From Basidiobolus meristosporus CBS 931.73 (lineage: Eukaryota > Basidiobolomycota > Basidiobolomycetes > Basidiobolales > Basidiobolaceae), in assembly GCA_002104905.1 (NCBI GenBank), contig MCFE01000658.1, forward strand, positions 1 through 49,131: 49,131 nt of DNA, read 5' to 3'. Shown here in pieces: positions 1 to 10,800 of the stretch. The notes under the pieces were generated by a model, which had not been told where the DNA came from, searched no databases, and saw only the letters and a program-made list of their open reading frames with translations. The stretch's first letter is position 1, and the number at the start of each line of letters is the position of its first letter. Position numbers and translations under genes: made by a program.

Positions 1-156
1 TGCCTGTCCAATTGCATCAAGTGTTCTACTGTCACCCATGCAGACCTTCCTTGAAAGAGTTTTTTAGTATTTGGCATCAAATTTATCAACCATGGAAAAA
101 TTCCAGTAATAGAAGTAGCAGACAGTTTGGAAAGTGCCAACTTGGGGCTTAAAACT

Positions 157-501
157 TATTGTAGGAGTCTGGAGATAGTGGAACTGATTGGGAGCAAAGT
201 GGATTGTGTGGTTCTCACCTGATAATATATTAAATGTAAAGGTAGTGTTTATGCTTTTACATGGTACTGGCAGAACAAACATATATAATATGCTGACAAA
301 AGTCCCACAAACATGTGTACAAAATTTGGGGTTGTTTGGACAGCTTTGAGAAATTTCATGCTCTGGGTACCCAATATTGTGGTGAAATATCCATGGTACA
401 TCCCAACAGGGAATTTAATCAGAACCTTTTAAGATCCGTAGGTAATGATCTGCATGACTAAATTTGGTGAATGCTTAGATGTAATTACAAAATTTAAAAC
501 A
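157..501 (-). repeat. Diverged solo LTR of the local Copia family
   Basis: About 345 bp that aligns by eye, reverse-complemented, to the Copia LTRs at 40487-44059. Its ends are TATTGTAGGAG and TTTAAAACA, degraded forms of the family termini TGTTGT and ACAACA. The shared interior includes the TATA-like region, the AAACTTTGCACACATG-like segment and the GGTACCC block. No 5-bp target duplication remains, so the copy is old. No internal region flanks it. Confidence 0.75.
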
Positions 502-828
502 GGGTCAACCTGATAAAGCATTAAGATTCAGAAGAGTTATACTGAAGCAATCATTATGTTATATCAGTGGGAGTTATAGAAATCTACACATAAGGTCATC
601 AGGGAAAGGGAAGTTGAATTCAGTAAAAATCACTACTATCTATCAGCAAGATTAAATGTTATCATGATTGACTCAGCCAGTGAAAATCATAAAATATATG
701 GCTGGGAAAAGGAAAAATTCCATTGTTGGGTCACGTGACCCACGAGGGGGCATTTTTCAATAAAGGGAATTCTCAATGGGTAAGAGTGGCCCATTATCAG
801 GTAGTGTACCGGGTACAGAACAAGCATC
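502..828. other. Intergenic, XAP5 upstream region
   Basis: No gene, RNA or repeat seen between the solo LTR and the XAP5 start codon. A TCACGTGA-type palindrome (GGTCACGTGACC) at about 729-740 lies roughly 90 bases upstream of the ATG and could be an E-box-like bHLH site; this is inference from the core CACGTG only. Confidence 0.4.
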
Positions 829-2248
829 ATGGCCGAGTACAAGGGAGGGAATTCGGAGGGGCTTCGACAAGCGATGCTCGAGAAGCAACGACAGAAGATG
901 TTGGACGATTTCGAGAAGAAGCGAGAGCAGATCACCAAAGTAACTTTTTCGCCCTTACCTTTGACGAACCAACGAGAGGACTGACGAACTTCCGGGGGGT
1001 GGCGGTGAACTAATTTCCAGGATAGTAAGGTGCGCATCGGTTCCGACAAGTTCGTCTCGCAACACGACTCCACGGAGACCATGCTGAAGAAATCCACCAT
1101 CGGGTTGGTTCAGTTGGAGGACTTCCAGCGGATCCGCTCGGAGATCGAGCTCAGACGTGCCCAGGAAGCGGCCAAGACGCTGGTGAAAGAGTAAGTAGAG
1201 GAGGTGTCGGTTGGGCGGCGGGGGAAGCGAACGGTTTAGTAACCACGTGGGTTCTCTTCAGTGACGACAAGAAGAAAAGAAAGAAGAAGAAGAAGGAGAC
1301 GAGTCGGTTGTCGTTTGCCCTAGAGGAGGAGGGAGAGATGGAGGGCGAAGAAGGTAAAGGGCTGTTTGGCAGTTGCTCGATGGAACCCTCGCTCACCATG
1401 TACCTAGTGGAAGCAAAAGAAATCAAGAAGGTTAAACTTGGAAAGAATCCGGACGTGGACACGAGCTTCCTCCCGGATCGTGATCGCGAAGCGGAGGAGA
1501 AGCGTCAGAGGGAAGAGCTACGCGTCGAATGGCTGAAGAAGCAAGAGATAATCAAGGGTGGGTGACAAACGGAGGTTTGAGCACGAGTGGGCATGGCTAA
1601 CGGGCACCTTGCGTCCAGATCAAGACATAGAGATCACCTGGAGTTATTGGGATGGAAGAGGTCATAGAAAATCCACCAAGGTTTGTTCGATCCTCCCGCC
1701 TGGTGAATTCCAGCGTCACTCATTTCGTTGCGGTTTAGTGCAAGAAGGGAGACACGATCTCCACCTTCCTGATCAAGTGTCGGGAACAAATCCCCGATAT
1801 CAGAGGGGTCCACGTGGACAACCTGATGTACATCAAAGAAGATCTCATCATCCAACATGTATGTTGTCCGCGCACCATCCGCCGCGCCTAACATTGCCAG
1901 CTAACCTTTGGCCGCTGTAGCACTACACGTTCTACGACTTCATCATCAACAAAGTCCGCGGCAAGTCAGGCCCACTCTTTAGCTTCGATGTGAAGGAGGA
2001 CATCCGTCTGGTGAACGACGCCGCGGTTGAGAAGGAGGAGGTAAGTGGCTGGCATTGCTGCTCGACGCGTAACAGTACTCACCTCCCGTTTGCTTTAGTC
2101 GCATGCAGGGAAAGTCGTGGAGAGGGCGTGGTACGAGAGAAACAAGCACATCTTCCCTGCCTCTCGGTGGGAGCCTTATGATCCCGAGAAGGACTACGGG
2201 AAGTATTCCATCAAGGACAAGCGAGAATCCACCGAGCCCACCATGTAG
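829..2248 (+). CDS. XAP5/FAM50 family nuclear protein
   Basis: Eight exons: 829-939, 1021-1190, 1262-1353, 1408-1557, 1619-1680, 1739-1858, 1921-2040, 2099-2248, giving 324 residues with all phases consistent. The N-terminus [11 protein letters not shown], the [13 protein letters not shown] segment, the hallmark [64 protein letters not shown] and the C-terminal [15 protein letters not shown] follow the family order along its whole length. XAP5/FAM50 proteins are nuclear and linked to spliceosome function and chromatin or transcription control in animals, plants and fission yeast. The 54-nt intron 1354-1407 is a multiple of three and could be retained, but removing it gives a better family match. 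The start is the first ATG and matches the conserved N-terminus. It converges on the next gene with 127 bp between stop codons. Confidence 0.95.
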
Positions 2249-2375
2249 ATTTCCAAATAAAGTAGGATGGACCAATATCGTATGTACGACTAGTAGAATT
2301 TATTATATATACCAGATACAAAACTATACAAAAAGACCCGGATTTGGTTACATCAATAACGACTGGTTGTGAGCC

Positions 2376-4445
2376 TTAATCTTTTCGTACTTCCACGGAG
2401 TCGTTGGGGACCCACGCGAAGTCCATGTCTTCCGGGAGTTCACTCAGATTGGTGAACGTTTGGGTGTGCTGACGAAGGGAGGGGGGGAGCTTGTCGGCGT
2501 TACGTGCTAACCGAGCGGATCTGCGCACTGGGGTCAGCACGACGTTGCAGTCCAGTGATTGTCTAAGCTTACGCGATGGGGTGATGCAAGTGTACACCAG
2601 TTGGCTAGCTTCGTTTTCAACCTCCTCCTCCAGCTGCTTTTTCACAGTGCTAACACGCTTTCCAGTAAGCTTCTTTTTCGTTGACTCCCCAGCTGGGGTG
2701 TCAGCATTAAGCAGTCGAGCGGAACGACGCACCGAGTCCAGGGCTGAGGCTTTGCTACGGCCTCTGCGTGTAGCTTTGCGGGGGGTGCTTACACTGATAG
2801 AAGCCTCATCACCACAGCATTCACTTATGGCAACTTGATCGAGCATGTTGGTCATGTCCTCGACCTCCTTCGATGGGACATCCTCCGTTTCACTCATATT
2901 TGTGGTCTCTTCATCTTCATTAGCGGACTCCTCTTCGCTAAAGGTCACATTGGATTCTAGCACAGGAGGTGCCATAGTATCATCATCACTCACGAATGGG
3001 CTACATCTAACCTCCCGGGGCAGTTCAAATACGGGGTCTTGCTCTTTGACCTGGGAATCACTGCTGTCGAAACCATTTGAGGCCCCGTCGACAGTGCTAT
3101 CACCAGTACGCCCCGAGGTTTCCGAAGCTAGCTCGCAGTCTACAGAGGATTCTTTGGAAGCGTGACCATCCATCTGGAAGCGGATGTTGATGGGCTCAAA
3201 CTCCACCATTTCCCCGAGTTCGCGGTGACGACCAATGAAGCGGTTGATGGCCACCTTAACATCCTTAGTAGGCTTGGCTTTCATTTGCTTGCCCTTTTGA
3301 AGCAGACCCAGCGCAACCTGGATGTTCCCGCATTGTTCTTCGAATTTGGCACGCTCGATCCAGTAATCGGCGGTGTAGGTGATATGCACCGTGCCGGACT
3401 TAGGAGGTGCGCCAAGAATCTCGAACATGGCTCGAGTAACCTCCTCCTCACCGGTAGCGGCATACTCCACTACCTTCGACAAGCGGAAGAGCGAGATGCC
3501 ACGAGATGGGACGAACTCTTCGAGCAGGATTTCCTTGGTTTGGGCATCGATCACCTGGAGGATCTTCGGGGTCGGTACGGCGAAAGCCGACTTTCTGGAT
3601 TCCACCAATTGTTGCTTTTGAATCAGGTGGAACTTGTGGACGATGGATGCGACATTTCCGGAGGCATCCTCAGTTGCCTGGTCGCACTGCTTGGGTGCTT
3701 CTTGAGGCTCTGCGGCATTTACAGGCTCGAGTTTAACGATCATACATGGGGAAGTCTGGGTACCAATGGTGGCATATCGGAGGGCACGGCGGGGCGTCTT
3801 CATGATACAACGGGATGTCTCAACCCTTTGTGCTGGCTTGCGCAGAGATGTGAGAGTAACATCGTTGAGGGGACCGCGTCTGACAGTTACTTGAGTAACT
3901 CGGTTGGCAGAAAGATTGATCCTGGGGCTGTTTCTTTTCACCATGGGAGAGCGTTTCTTGTGAACGAGTCTACTCCTTCTGGTTGTTTTGGGGGAGGATC
4001 TGATCGGATTGGACTCTGGGTTCTGAGACTTCAAACTTGTGCTCAAGGTGCCTCTAGTCAGTCTGCTGGTCACAGTGTTCGCGGCGAAGGTGGTCGCCCT
4101 TCTTGCGGCGGGCCTATTGGCCGGGGTTCGAAAACGCGACATGTTGGTCGCATCTTTGGCTTGTGTGGCAGGAGCCAGTGAGTAGGAAGGGTTTTGCTGC
4201 AAGACCAATCGATTGGATATCGCAGTTCTAGGCAGCTTGTTGGCAGTCCGCTGAATAGGGGTCTCGGTGAAGGGGACACGTGGGAAAGTTTTTTTCACGG
4301 TGGCCGGAAGGCGTCTCACGCTGTTGGCAACGCTCAACGGAGCTTTGTTCAACGATTGCCCAGTATTTCGTAGCTCCTCCTTCCTCTTGCGGAACTCCTC
4401 GAGCATCCGACGGCGCTCTTCCTGGGCGGTATTCATTGTTTCCAT
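2376..4445 (-). CDS. CKAP2-like, probable microtubule or chromatin-associated protein
   Basis: Intronless 689-residue ORF. The N-terminus has a short charged helix (EERRRMLEEFRKRKEELR), followed by a long basic, Ser/Thr/Pro-rich disordered region. A compact helical segment at about residues 280-410 contains YWIERAKFEEQCGNIQVAL and AKPTKDVKVAINRFIGRH; it resembles the C-terminal helical domain of cytoskeleton-associated protein 2. An acidic stretch follows, then two copies of a VRRSARL motif with a TP dipeptide nearby, possible CDK sites. CKAP2 proteins bind spindle microtubules; that role is inferred here from weak resemblance only. It could instead be an unnamed fungal mitotic protein. A 339-codon ORF on the opposite strand is a shadow of this gene. 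Confidence 0.75.
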   Translation of the reverse strand: METMNTAQEERRRMLEEFRKRKEELRNTGQSLNKAPLSVANSVRRLPATVKKTFPRVPFTETPIQRTANKLPRTAISNRLVLQQNPSYSLAPATQAKDATNMSRFRTPANRPAARRATTFAANTVTSRLTRGTLSTSLKSQNPESNPIRSSPKTTRRSRLVHKKRSPMVKRNSPRINLSANRVTQVTVRRGPLNDVTLTSLRKPAQRVETSRCIMKTPRRALRYATIGTQTSPCMIVKLEPVNAAEPQEAPKQCDQATEDASGNVASIVHKFHLIQKQQLVESRKSAFAVPTPKILQVIDAQTKEILLEEFVPSRGISLFRLSKVVEYAATGEEEVTRAMFEILGAPPKSGTVHITYTADYWIERAKFEEQCGNIQVALGLLQKGKQMKAKPTKDVKVAINRFIGRHRELGEMVEFEPINIRFQMDGHASKESSVDCELASETSGRTGDSTVDGASNGFDSSDSQVKEQDPVFELPREVRCSPFVSDDDTMAPPVLESNVTFSEEESANEDEETTNMSETEDVPSKEVEDMTNMLDQVAISECCGDEASISVSTPRKATRRGRSKASALDSVRRSARLLNADTPAGESTKKKLTGKRVSTVKKQLEEEVENEASQLVYTCITPSRKLRQSLDCNVVLTPVRRSARLARNADKLPPSLRQHTQTFTNLSELPEDMDFAWVPNDSVEVRKD

Positions 4446-5003
4446 GCTAAAAAAGGGAAGGGGAAAGTTAGTGTTGGACTGAGCCGGCGCGAGTCAGTGT
4501 CTGGTATGAACGGTGAATAAGAAAAACAGTGGAAAGCACGTATAACCGTCACGCGTGAAAACGCTATGTTGTCAAATAGTGAGTTTGCCAAATGTAAACA
4601 AACTCAGATACAATGGAGTGCGGTTTCATTGGTCGAGATCACATGATCCAGGGTGGTGCATGAAGCCTCCTCAACTCGGCCAAGAAAATTTATTTACGAG
4701 AATGAAATCTATTTCCACATCAATCCCACATCAATCCCACATCAATTCCACATCCCTCCCCACCCACAACAGTTGTAAGATCCGGTGGCAGGATTGATCA
4801 GCTATTCGTTTAGCCAAATTTGTTAGTTATCTATCAGGTTAAGTAGGCTGATTAGCTCATCTGCTAAACAGGATAGATGAGATAAGTGGGAGGGGAATAT
4901 TTGAGGGATTCGTCCAGTTACCAAAAAGTGAACCTTCATCACTTTGAAATCAACGTAGAAAGGTTATTTCCGTATCTGACCACCAGTGAATACCCCCAAG
5001 AAA
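4446..5003. other. Divergent promoter region with short tandem repeat
   Basis: This 558-bp gap separates the divergent CKAP2-like and TM9 genes and must hold both promoters. At 4714-4755 it contains about four tandem copies of a 10-11-bp unit, CCACATCAAT. No other gene or RNA is visible. Confidence 0.6.
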
Positions 5004-7532
5004 ATGGCTTTTGGGTTTAGACTTCCGACTTTACTCGTGTATCTGCTAACCTTGCTGCCATACATATCGTATGCCTTTCACGTCCCCGGGTTCACCCCAA
5101 ACGTCTACAAAGAGAACGATAACATCCCACTTTATGTCAACAAAGTGTTCTCTGACAAGACTCAGCTGCCCCATGCTTACCATGACTTGCCGTTTGTGTG
5201 TCCCAACCCCGATGCCAAACGTTCCATGTTGAATCTGGGCGAGATCCTGAGTGGAGACCGAATCTACAACTCCGAATACAAGGTATACGTTCATCCACCC
5301 CTGACCCCACACGTGCTCCTGCCTACTAACCCATCATAGCTTCATTTCGGAGAGAACACCGAGTGCAATAGGCTGTGTACGTTACAAATCACTGCGGAAG
5401 ATGCCAAGACCGCCCAAGAAATGATTAGGGATGACTATCGCGTTGAATGGTATTGAGAACTCCGGAATGGTCAACCCGACGACAGTCGGAACTAACCCCC
5501 CCCCCTCTTCAAAGGATTGTAGATGATTTACCCAGTGCTGCGCCCTACCATACCGTGGAAAACACCAAAAAAATGTACGAAGCAGGTTTCCACTTAGGCC
5601 AAGTTGACCCCAAGGTTTCCGCCCATTTCAGATACCCACCAACTGCACTATCACTTCCTAACTCACTCCACCCTTTCCAAGACCTCGAAAACTTACCTCA
5701 ACAACCACGTCCTGATCAACATTCTCTACGAAACCAAAGAAGCAGACCCAACCGCCCGGCTGATCGTAGGATTCGAGGTGTATCCTTACAGGTGAATATC
5801 GACCAGTCTCTTCGCAACATCCTAGGTACAGCTAGCTAACGGCCCTCAGCATCGAGTCTGCCGCCCAGTGTCCCAACATCAAGCTCAACAACGATCAAGC
5901 GGTCCCAAAGAAGGAGATCTCGAGCCAGGATACTTCGATCGACTTCACCTACACTGTCGTTTGGACCAAGGTATTGATCAGGCGGTGTTGCTTGTGTGGG
6001 CCTGATGTTGACGTGTTCGAATGAATCTAGGAAAATGTCATCACCTGGGGCACCCGATGGAGCCTGTACATGGCCAACAATGATCCCCAGATCCATTGGT
6101 ACTCGATCATCAACTCCATGGTCATCATCCTGTTCCTGACATCGATGGTGGCCGTGATCATGCTGCGCACGCTCAACAGAGATATCTCTCTTTACAACGA
6201 TGAGGACTTCAGGGTCAGTGTGTTCATGTGGATGCATCCTTGCTTGGCGTCGGTATTGATTCGGTGTAGTTTGAGGAAGCGCAAGAGGATACCATCGGAT
6301 GGAAGCTTGTTCATGGAGATGTCTTCAGGGCACCTAAGTACGGCGGCCTGTTTGCGCCCCTGGTCGGTACTGGTGTCCAGCTGTTCATGATGTTCTTTGC
6401 CACCATATGTAGGTATTCCTTCTTTCCGACATCAGCCACCCGTGCTAAACCTCTTCTAAAACCCAGTCTTTGGGCTTGTTGGCATCCTCAATCCTTCATA
6501 CCGCGGGGGCCTCGTCTCATTTGCCTTGTTTTTATTTGTCTTCATGGGGTAAGGGATATAGTTCCGTTGCGCCGTACCAAATGCTAACCGAGATTCCAGA
6601 ATGTTCGGAGGGTACTTCAGCGCACGTCTGTACAAAGTATTCAAGGGGAACTCGTGGAAGAAGAATGCGTTCATGGTATTAGTAGGCGTGATGGGGTGAC
6701 ATTTCCCTTCTCTAACCCACTTCCCCTAGACCGGCTTCGTTGTTCCCGGGTTCATATTTGGGATCATCTGCGTGCTCAACATCTTCGTCTGGGCCCAGCA
6801 TTCATCCACCGCCATTCCGTTTGGGACATTCTTTGCACTGGTGTCCATGTGGTTCTGCATCTCGATGCCCCTGATCTTCGTTGGGTCATTCTTCGGATTC
6901 AAAAAGCAGGTGATCCAACACCCGGTACGAACTAACCAGATCCCACGTCAAATCCCTGAACAAGTGTGGTACATGCAGCCTATCCCGAGGTAAGTGAGCG
7001 TGGATTGCATGGTTGTGGTGTGACGAGCTAAAATTTCAAACCCAGCGTCTTGGTCGGCGGGTTGATGCCATTTGCTGTGATTGTGATCGAGCTCGTGTTC
7101 ATCCTCAAATCGATATGGCAAGACCAGTTCTACTACATGTTCGGCTTCCTCTCCCTGGTGTTTGTCATCCTCGTGATCACGTGCATCGAGATCACCATCG
7201 TCATCACGTACTTCCAGCTCTGTGGCGAGGTTTGTGAGATCTAAATTCGGCTTGGAATCGGCGTAGCGGCTAACCTTTATGAATCCGAACAGAACTACTT
7301 GTGGTGGTGGAGATCCTTCTTTGTTGGCGGCAGCTCTGGGCTGTACATCTTTTTATACTCGTTGATGTACTGCTTCGCGCATCTCCACATCACCCACTTC
7401 GTATCGTTCCTAGTGTTCGTCACCTACAGCTTTGTCGCATGCGTGATATACGCACTTGTGACCGGGTCCGTATCGTTCCTGGTCACCTACTTCTTTGTTC
7501 GTAAGATATTCCGCGCGGTGAAGCTTGATTAA
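5004..7532 (+). CDS. TM9 superfamily (nonaspanin/EMP70) membrane protein
   Basis: Twelve exons: 5004-5282, 5340-5449, 5515-5614, 5682-5791, 5850-5970, 6031-6213, 6270-6408, 6467-6548, 6600-6675, 6730-6989, 7046-7229, 7293-7532; 627 residues, typical for the family. A signal peptide (residues 1-24, ending SYA) precedes a lumenal domain with [23 protein letters not shown] near its start and the later [21 protein letters not shown]. Nine hydrophobic segments follow, with [21 protein letters not shown] and the C-terminal [13 protein letters not shown]. The tail ends AVKLD, matching the KxD Golgi-retention signal of TM9 proteins. Nonaspanins act in the Golgi/endosome system in membrane-protein sorting, adhesion and metal homeostasis. 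The ATG at 5004 is chosen because it starts the signal peptide; upstream in-frame GTG was ignored. The third intron (5615-5681) removes an apparent frame change. Confidence 0.95.
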
Positions 7533-7808
7533 GCCACTTCACAGGCTAGCCTCCTAGGAGCGTTCGCCTCCCCCTCCACGTCATCATCGCCGCCCAACCT
7601 TTGTCAAATATGGCTTCACCGTAAATTTCATCCATTTCCAATCATTAATTTATACGTATTGGACCGTTCCACTTGATGCGGTCAAGGGAAAAGAATAAAA
7701 TCCTAAAGAGACGCTTCAATGCATCGGTAGTGTGACTTCAATTCGATTTATTGTTCATTGAAATAGAAGAGGGGATGGGATTATGATACACTTTGGGGTT
7801 GATATTCG

Positions 7809-10800
7809 CTAGCGACTGTTGGATCGGAACTTGGCGATCACGAACCCGGTGACCACGATGTTGAACAGCCAGAACATGCACATGAAGCCAAAGTTCCGCC
7901 AGCGGTGATGATAACTCCATCCCAGGGGAACGAAGAAATCATCTCCCAGGGAAGCAGAGCAGTACTCACACCCGGTTGTGGCGTTGTAGTTGTTCAAATA
8001 GCCGGCGGCCTTCGTCAGGAATTGGCCAGCGTATTGTCCGCAGGTTTGACCAGAGGGTGGATTGAATACATAGAATTCGTCCGGCTTGCAGGTCACTTTG
8101 AAGTTGTGTAGCTCGTTGACCACTAGCCCTTCGATCCAGTAATGGAATGGATCTAACCAGTACATCCATGCTCTCCAGAAACCTGGCATCGAGTTGTGAG
8201 GGACAACCACACCGCAGAACAGATTGAGCATGGAGAAGAAGAAGGGGTTGAGTAAGGCGGCCATTTGCTTGCTGGACGAGAATGAGGCGATCATTTGGCC
8301 TAAGGAGATGGTAAAGAAGGCGAAGACGACATACATGAGCCACGAGTAGATGGCATGGGCAGAGGCCTCGCTGTAGCCGCATATGTAATAGAAGATCAGC
8401 CAGAATGTGGTGATGGTCACCAAGAGGAACGGAAGCTCGGTTAGCATGATGGAGAGCCAGAAGGGCTTCCATCCGTACATTTTACTGGAATGCTCCCTGT
8501 TGTAGACGTTACGTTCCTCGATGAATCTAGGCTGGGACAGATTCATGAAAATCGTCCCCATGACGGAAGACTGGAAAAGAGCGAACACACGCGCCTGTAA
8601 CTCTCCTTGACTGTGACCCATCTTGTAAAACGAAAAGCCAAGAAGAAGGGAGAAAACGGTACAGAACATGTGCCTTCCGAGGTTGTAGGTGGGGTTACGC
8701 CACCACGAGAGAGCCATTCTGGTCCAAACAACCTTCAGCTGGGTACCGAATGGAGTGGCAAACTCCCGCTGGTTTTTCAGCTCCTCCCTGGTCAACTGTT
8801 TGGGAGTGATATGATCAAGTGTTTGTTGTGTTTGCTTCTTTTCGGGGGACTCGTTCCATATGGATGGCCAATCCAAGGCCCGTTTATCATTGATGACATC
8901 AAGAATATATTCAGCTGGGTTGGCATCAGGAGCACAAGAAGGAGCACCGTTACGCTCAAAGTAGCCCAAGATAGTCTTCGAGTCAGGGCCCAGTTCTCCG
9001 AAGTAGACGGTCTTACCACCGCGAGCAAGGAGCAACATGTGGTCGAAGAAGTCGAAGAGGACCGCACTCGGTTGATGGATGGTGCAGAGAACAGCCTGAC
9101 CCTGGTTAGCCAACTTGCGCATGAAACGGATAATGTTGAAGGCAGCCTGTGCATCCAGGCCAGACGTTGGCTCGTCGAGAAAGACCAACTTGGGCTTGGC
9201 GACCAACTCTACACCAATGGTCAGACGTTTACGTTGCTCTACTGAAATGCCAACACCAGTTTCGACATCTCCGATGACAGCATCAGCGATATCCTCCATT
9301 TCCAGAAGTCTGATGATCTCCTCTACATAGGCATCTTTCTCAGCCTTAGACACCTCTGCAGGCTGTCTAAGGTAAGCGGAGAATTGGAGGGATTCTCTCA
9401 CGGTCACGGCAGGGTTGTGGACATCCATCTGCTCGCAATAGCCAGTGGTACGTTGGAAATCTGGGCCAATTGGACGCTCATCCACCAAAATATCGCCCGT
9501 CACTTTACCGATAGACTTACGTTGAGCTAGCACATCCAGAAGCGTCGTCTTGCCTGCGCCAGAAGCACCCATAAGAGCAGTCATCTGGCCTGGCTTGACC
9601 CAACCATCAATTTTGTTCAGCAGCTGTTTACCTTCAGGGAATCCTTTGGCCGGCACTACGTAGTCAATGTTGTGCCAGGTGAAAGTGGTCCCCTGAAGCT
9701 GGATATCATCGGACTTCTCATCCACCTTCACTCTTGATTCCTGGCCTGTCTCTTGGGCGAGTTTTTTTGTGGGCTTGAACATGTTCAAGGTGAATCCCCC
9801 TCTTCCGAATTGCTTGACCTCCATGGCAATCATGGCGAGGATGGAGTACAACACCCACCAGCAGATAACAGTGACCGTGTCTTTCCACATATCGTGGGTA
9901 TTGTAGCCGAACGATTTAATCAAATAGTCGGCGCCATCCACGTAATTCACACCAGGCTGACTGCCAGCCAGGGTGCATGTTTGATAGTCGATGTTGGTAT
10001 ATCCAGGCCCCCTGGGCACCAGGTCAAACTCAGAGCATGTAAATCGTAGCCCGTGGAACTCGTTGGACATCAGTGCTTTGAAGCCATAGGCAAGCGGATT
10101 GATCCAATAGATCCATACAAACCAACCGTGCATATTGTTCTGAGGAATCAGGTATCCGGTGTACAGAAGAAAGGCTACAAGCACCAGGCCTGACGTACGG
10201 GTTGCCACGTCGAAATTCGGCGAGTAGGCAGCGAACATTCGGAAGTAGGCCGTGAGACTGAAACTGCATACCAATAGAATAAACATAAAGTTGAAGAACT
10301 TTCCAGCTTCTGCCTGCAGACCAGCAGTCCAGTATAGAATGACCGAGAACAGGATGATCTGTATCATCATGAACGGGATGTCCGCAACCATCTGGGCAAT
10401 GTAGTAAGCGCTTGGATAGTAGAAGGCAAATGACTTGTGTTTGTACAGGATCGAACGACCGCTCATAGCAGTTGGGACTTCAGCCTGTGCCACTAGGGAG
10501 TTGAAGAGGAGCGAAAAGAATAGAACACCACCACGTGTAAAAGCCCCCGAGGTGTTATCGGTCGGAAGCTTGAGGAAGGCGGTGCCTACAATGGCTGCCT
10601 TAATCAGGATAGACGAGTAACGGGATATAAGGGCGGCCCGGTCTCCGAGAGTCAGTTGGAACTGACGAAGCGTCAGTGCTTTCACTTGCTGTACGTAGGA
10701 GGTGGTGTATGGGGATTTGTTTGGAACGTGTTTTTGTTTAGATTCCTCGACATGTTTTCGGAAATCCTTCTCAGGTGCGGCTCTACTCAGGTAGTCCTCA

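Noticed and set aside
687-1100. Minus-strand ORF of 137 codons
   Set aside because: Overlaps XAP5 exons 1-2 on the other strand and has no recognisable content.
3162-4181. Long plus-strand ORF (339 codons)
   Set aside because: It lies wholly opposite the CKAP2-like gene, whose 689-codon frame has sensible composition and motif content; the plus-strand product has no motif.
5615-5631. A 17-nt intron in the TM9 gene
   Set aside because: GTTTCC..TTTCAG is too short; the 67-nt intron 5615-5681 with a CTAAC branch site gives the expected YLNNHV sequence.
8607-9245. Plus-strand ORF of 212 codons
   Set aside because: Antisense to the ABC transporter NBD2/TMD2 coding region; shadow frame only.
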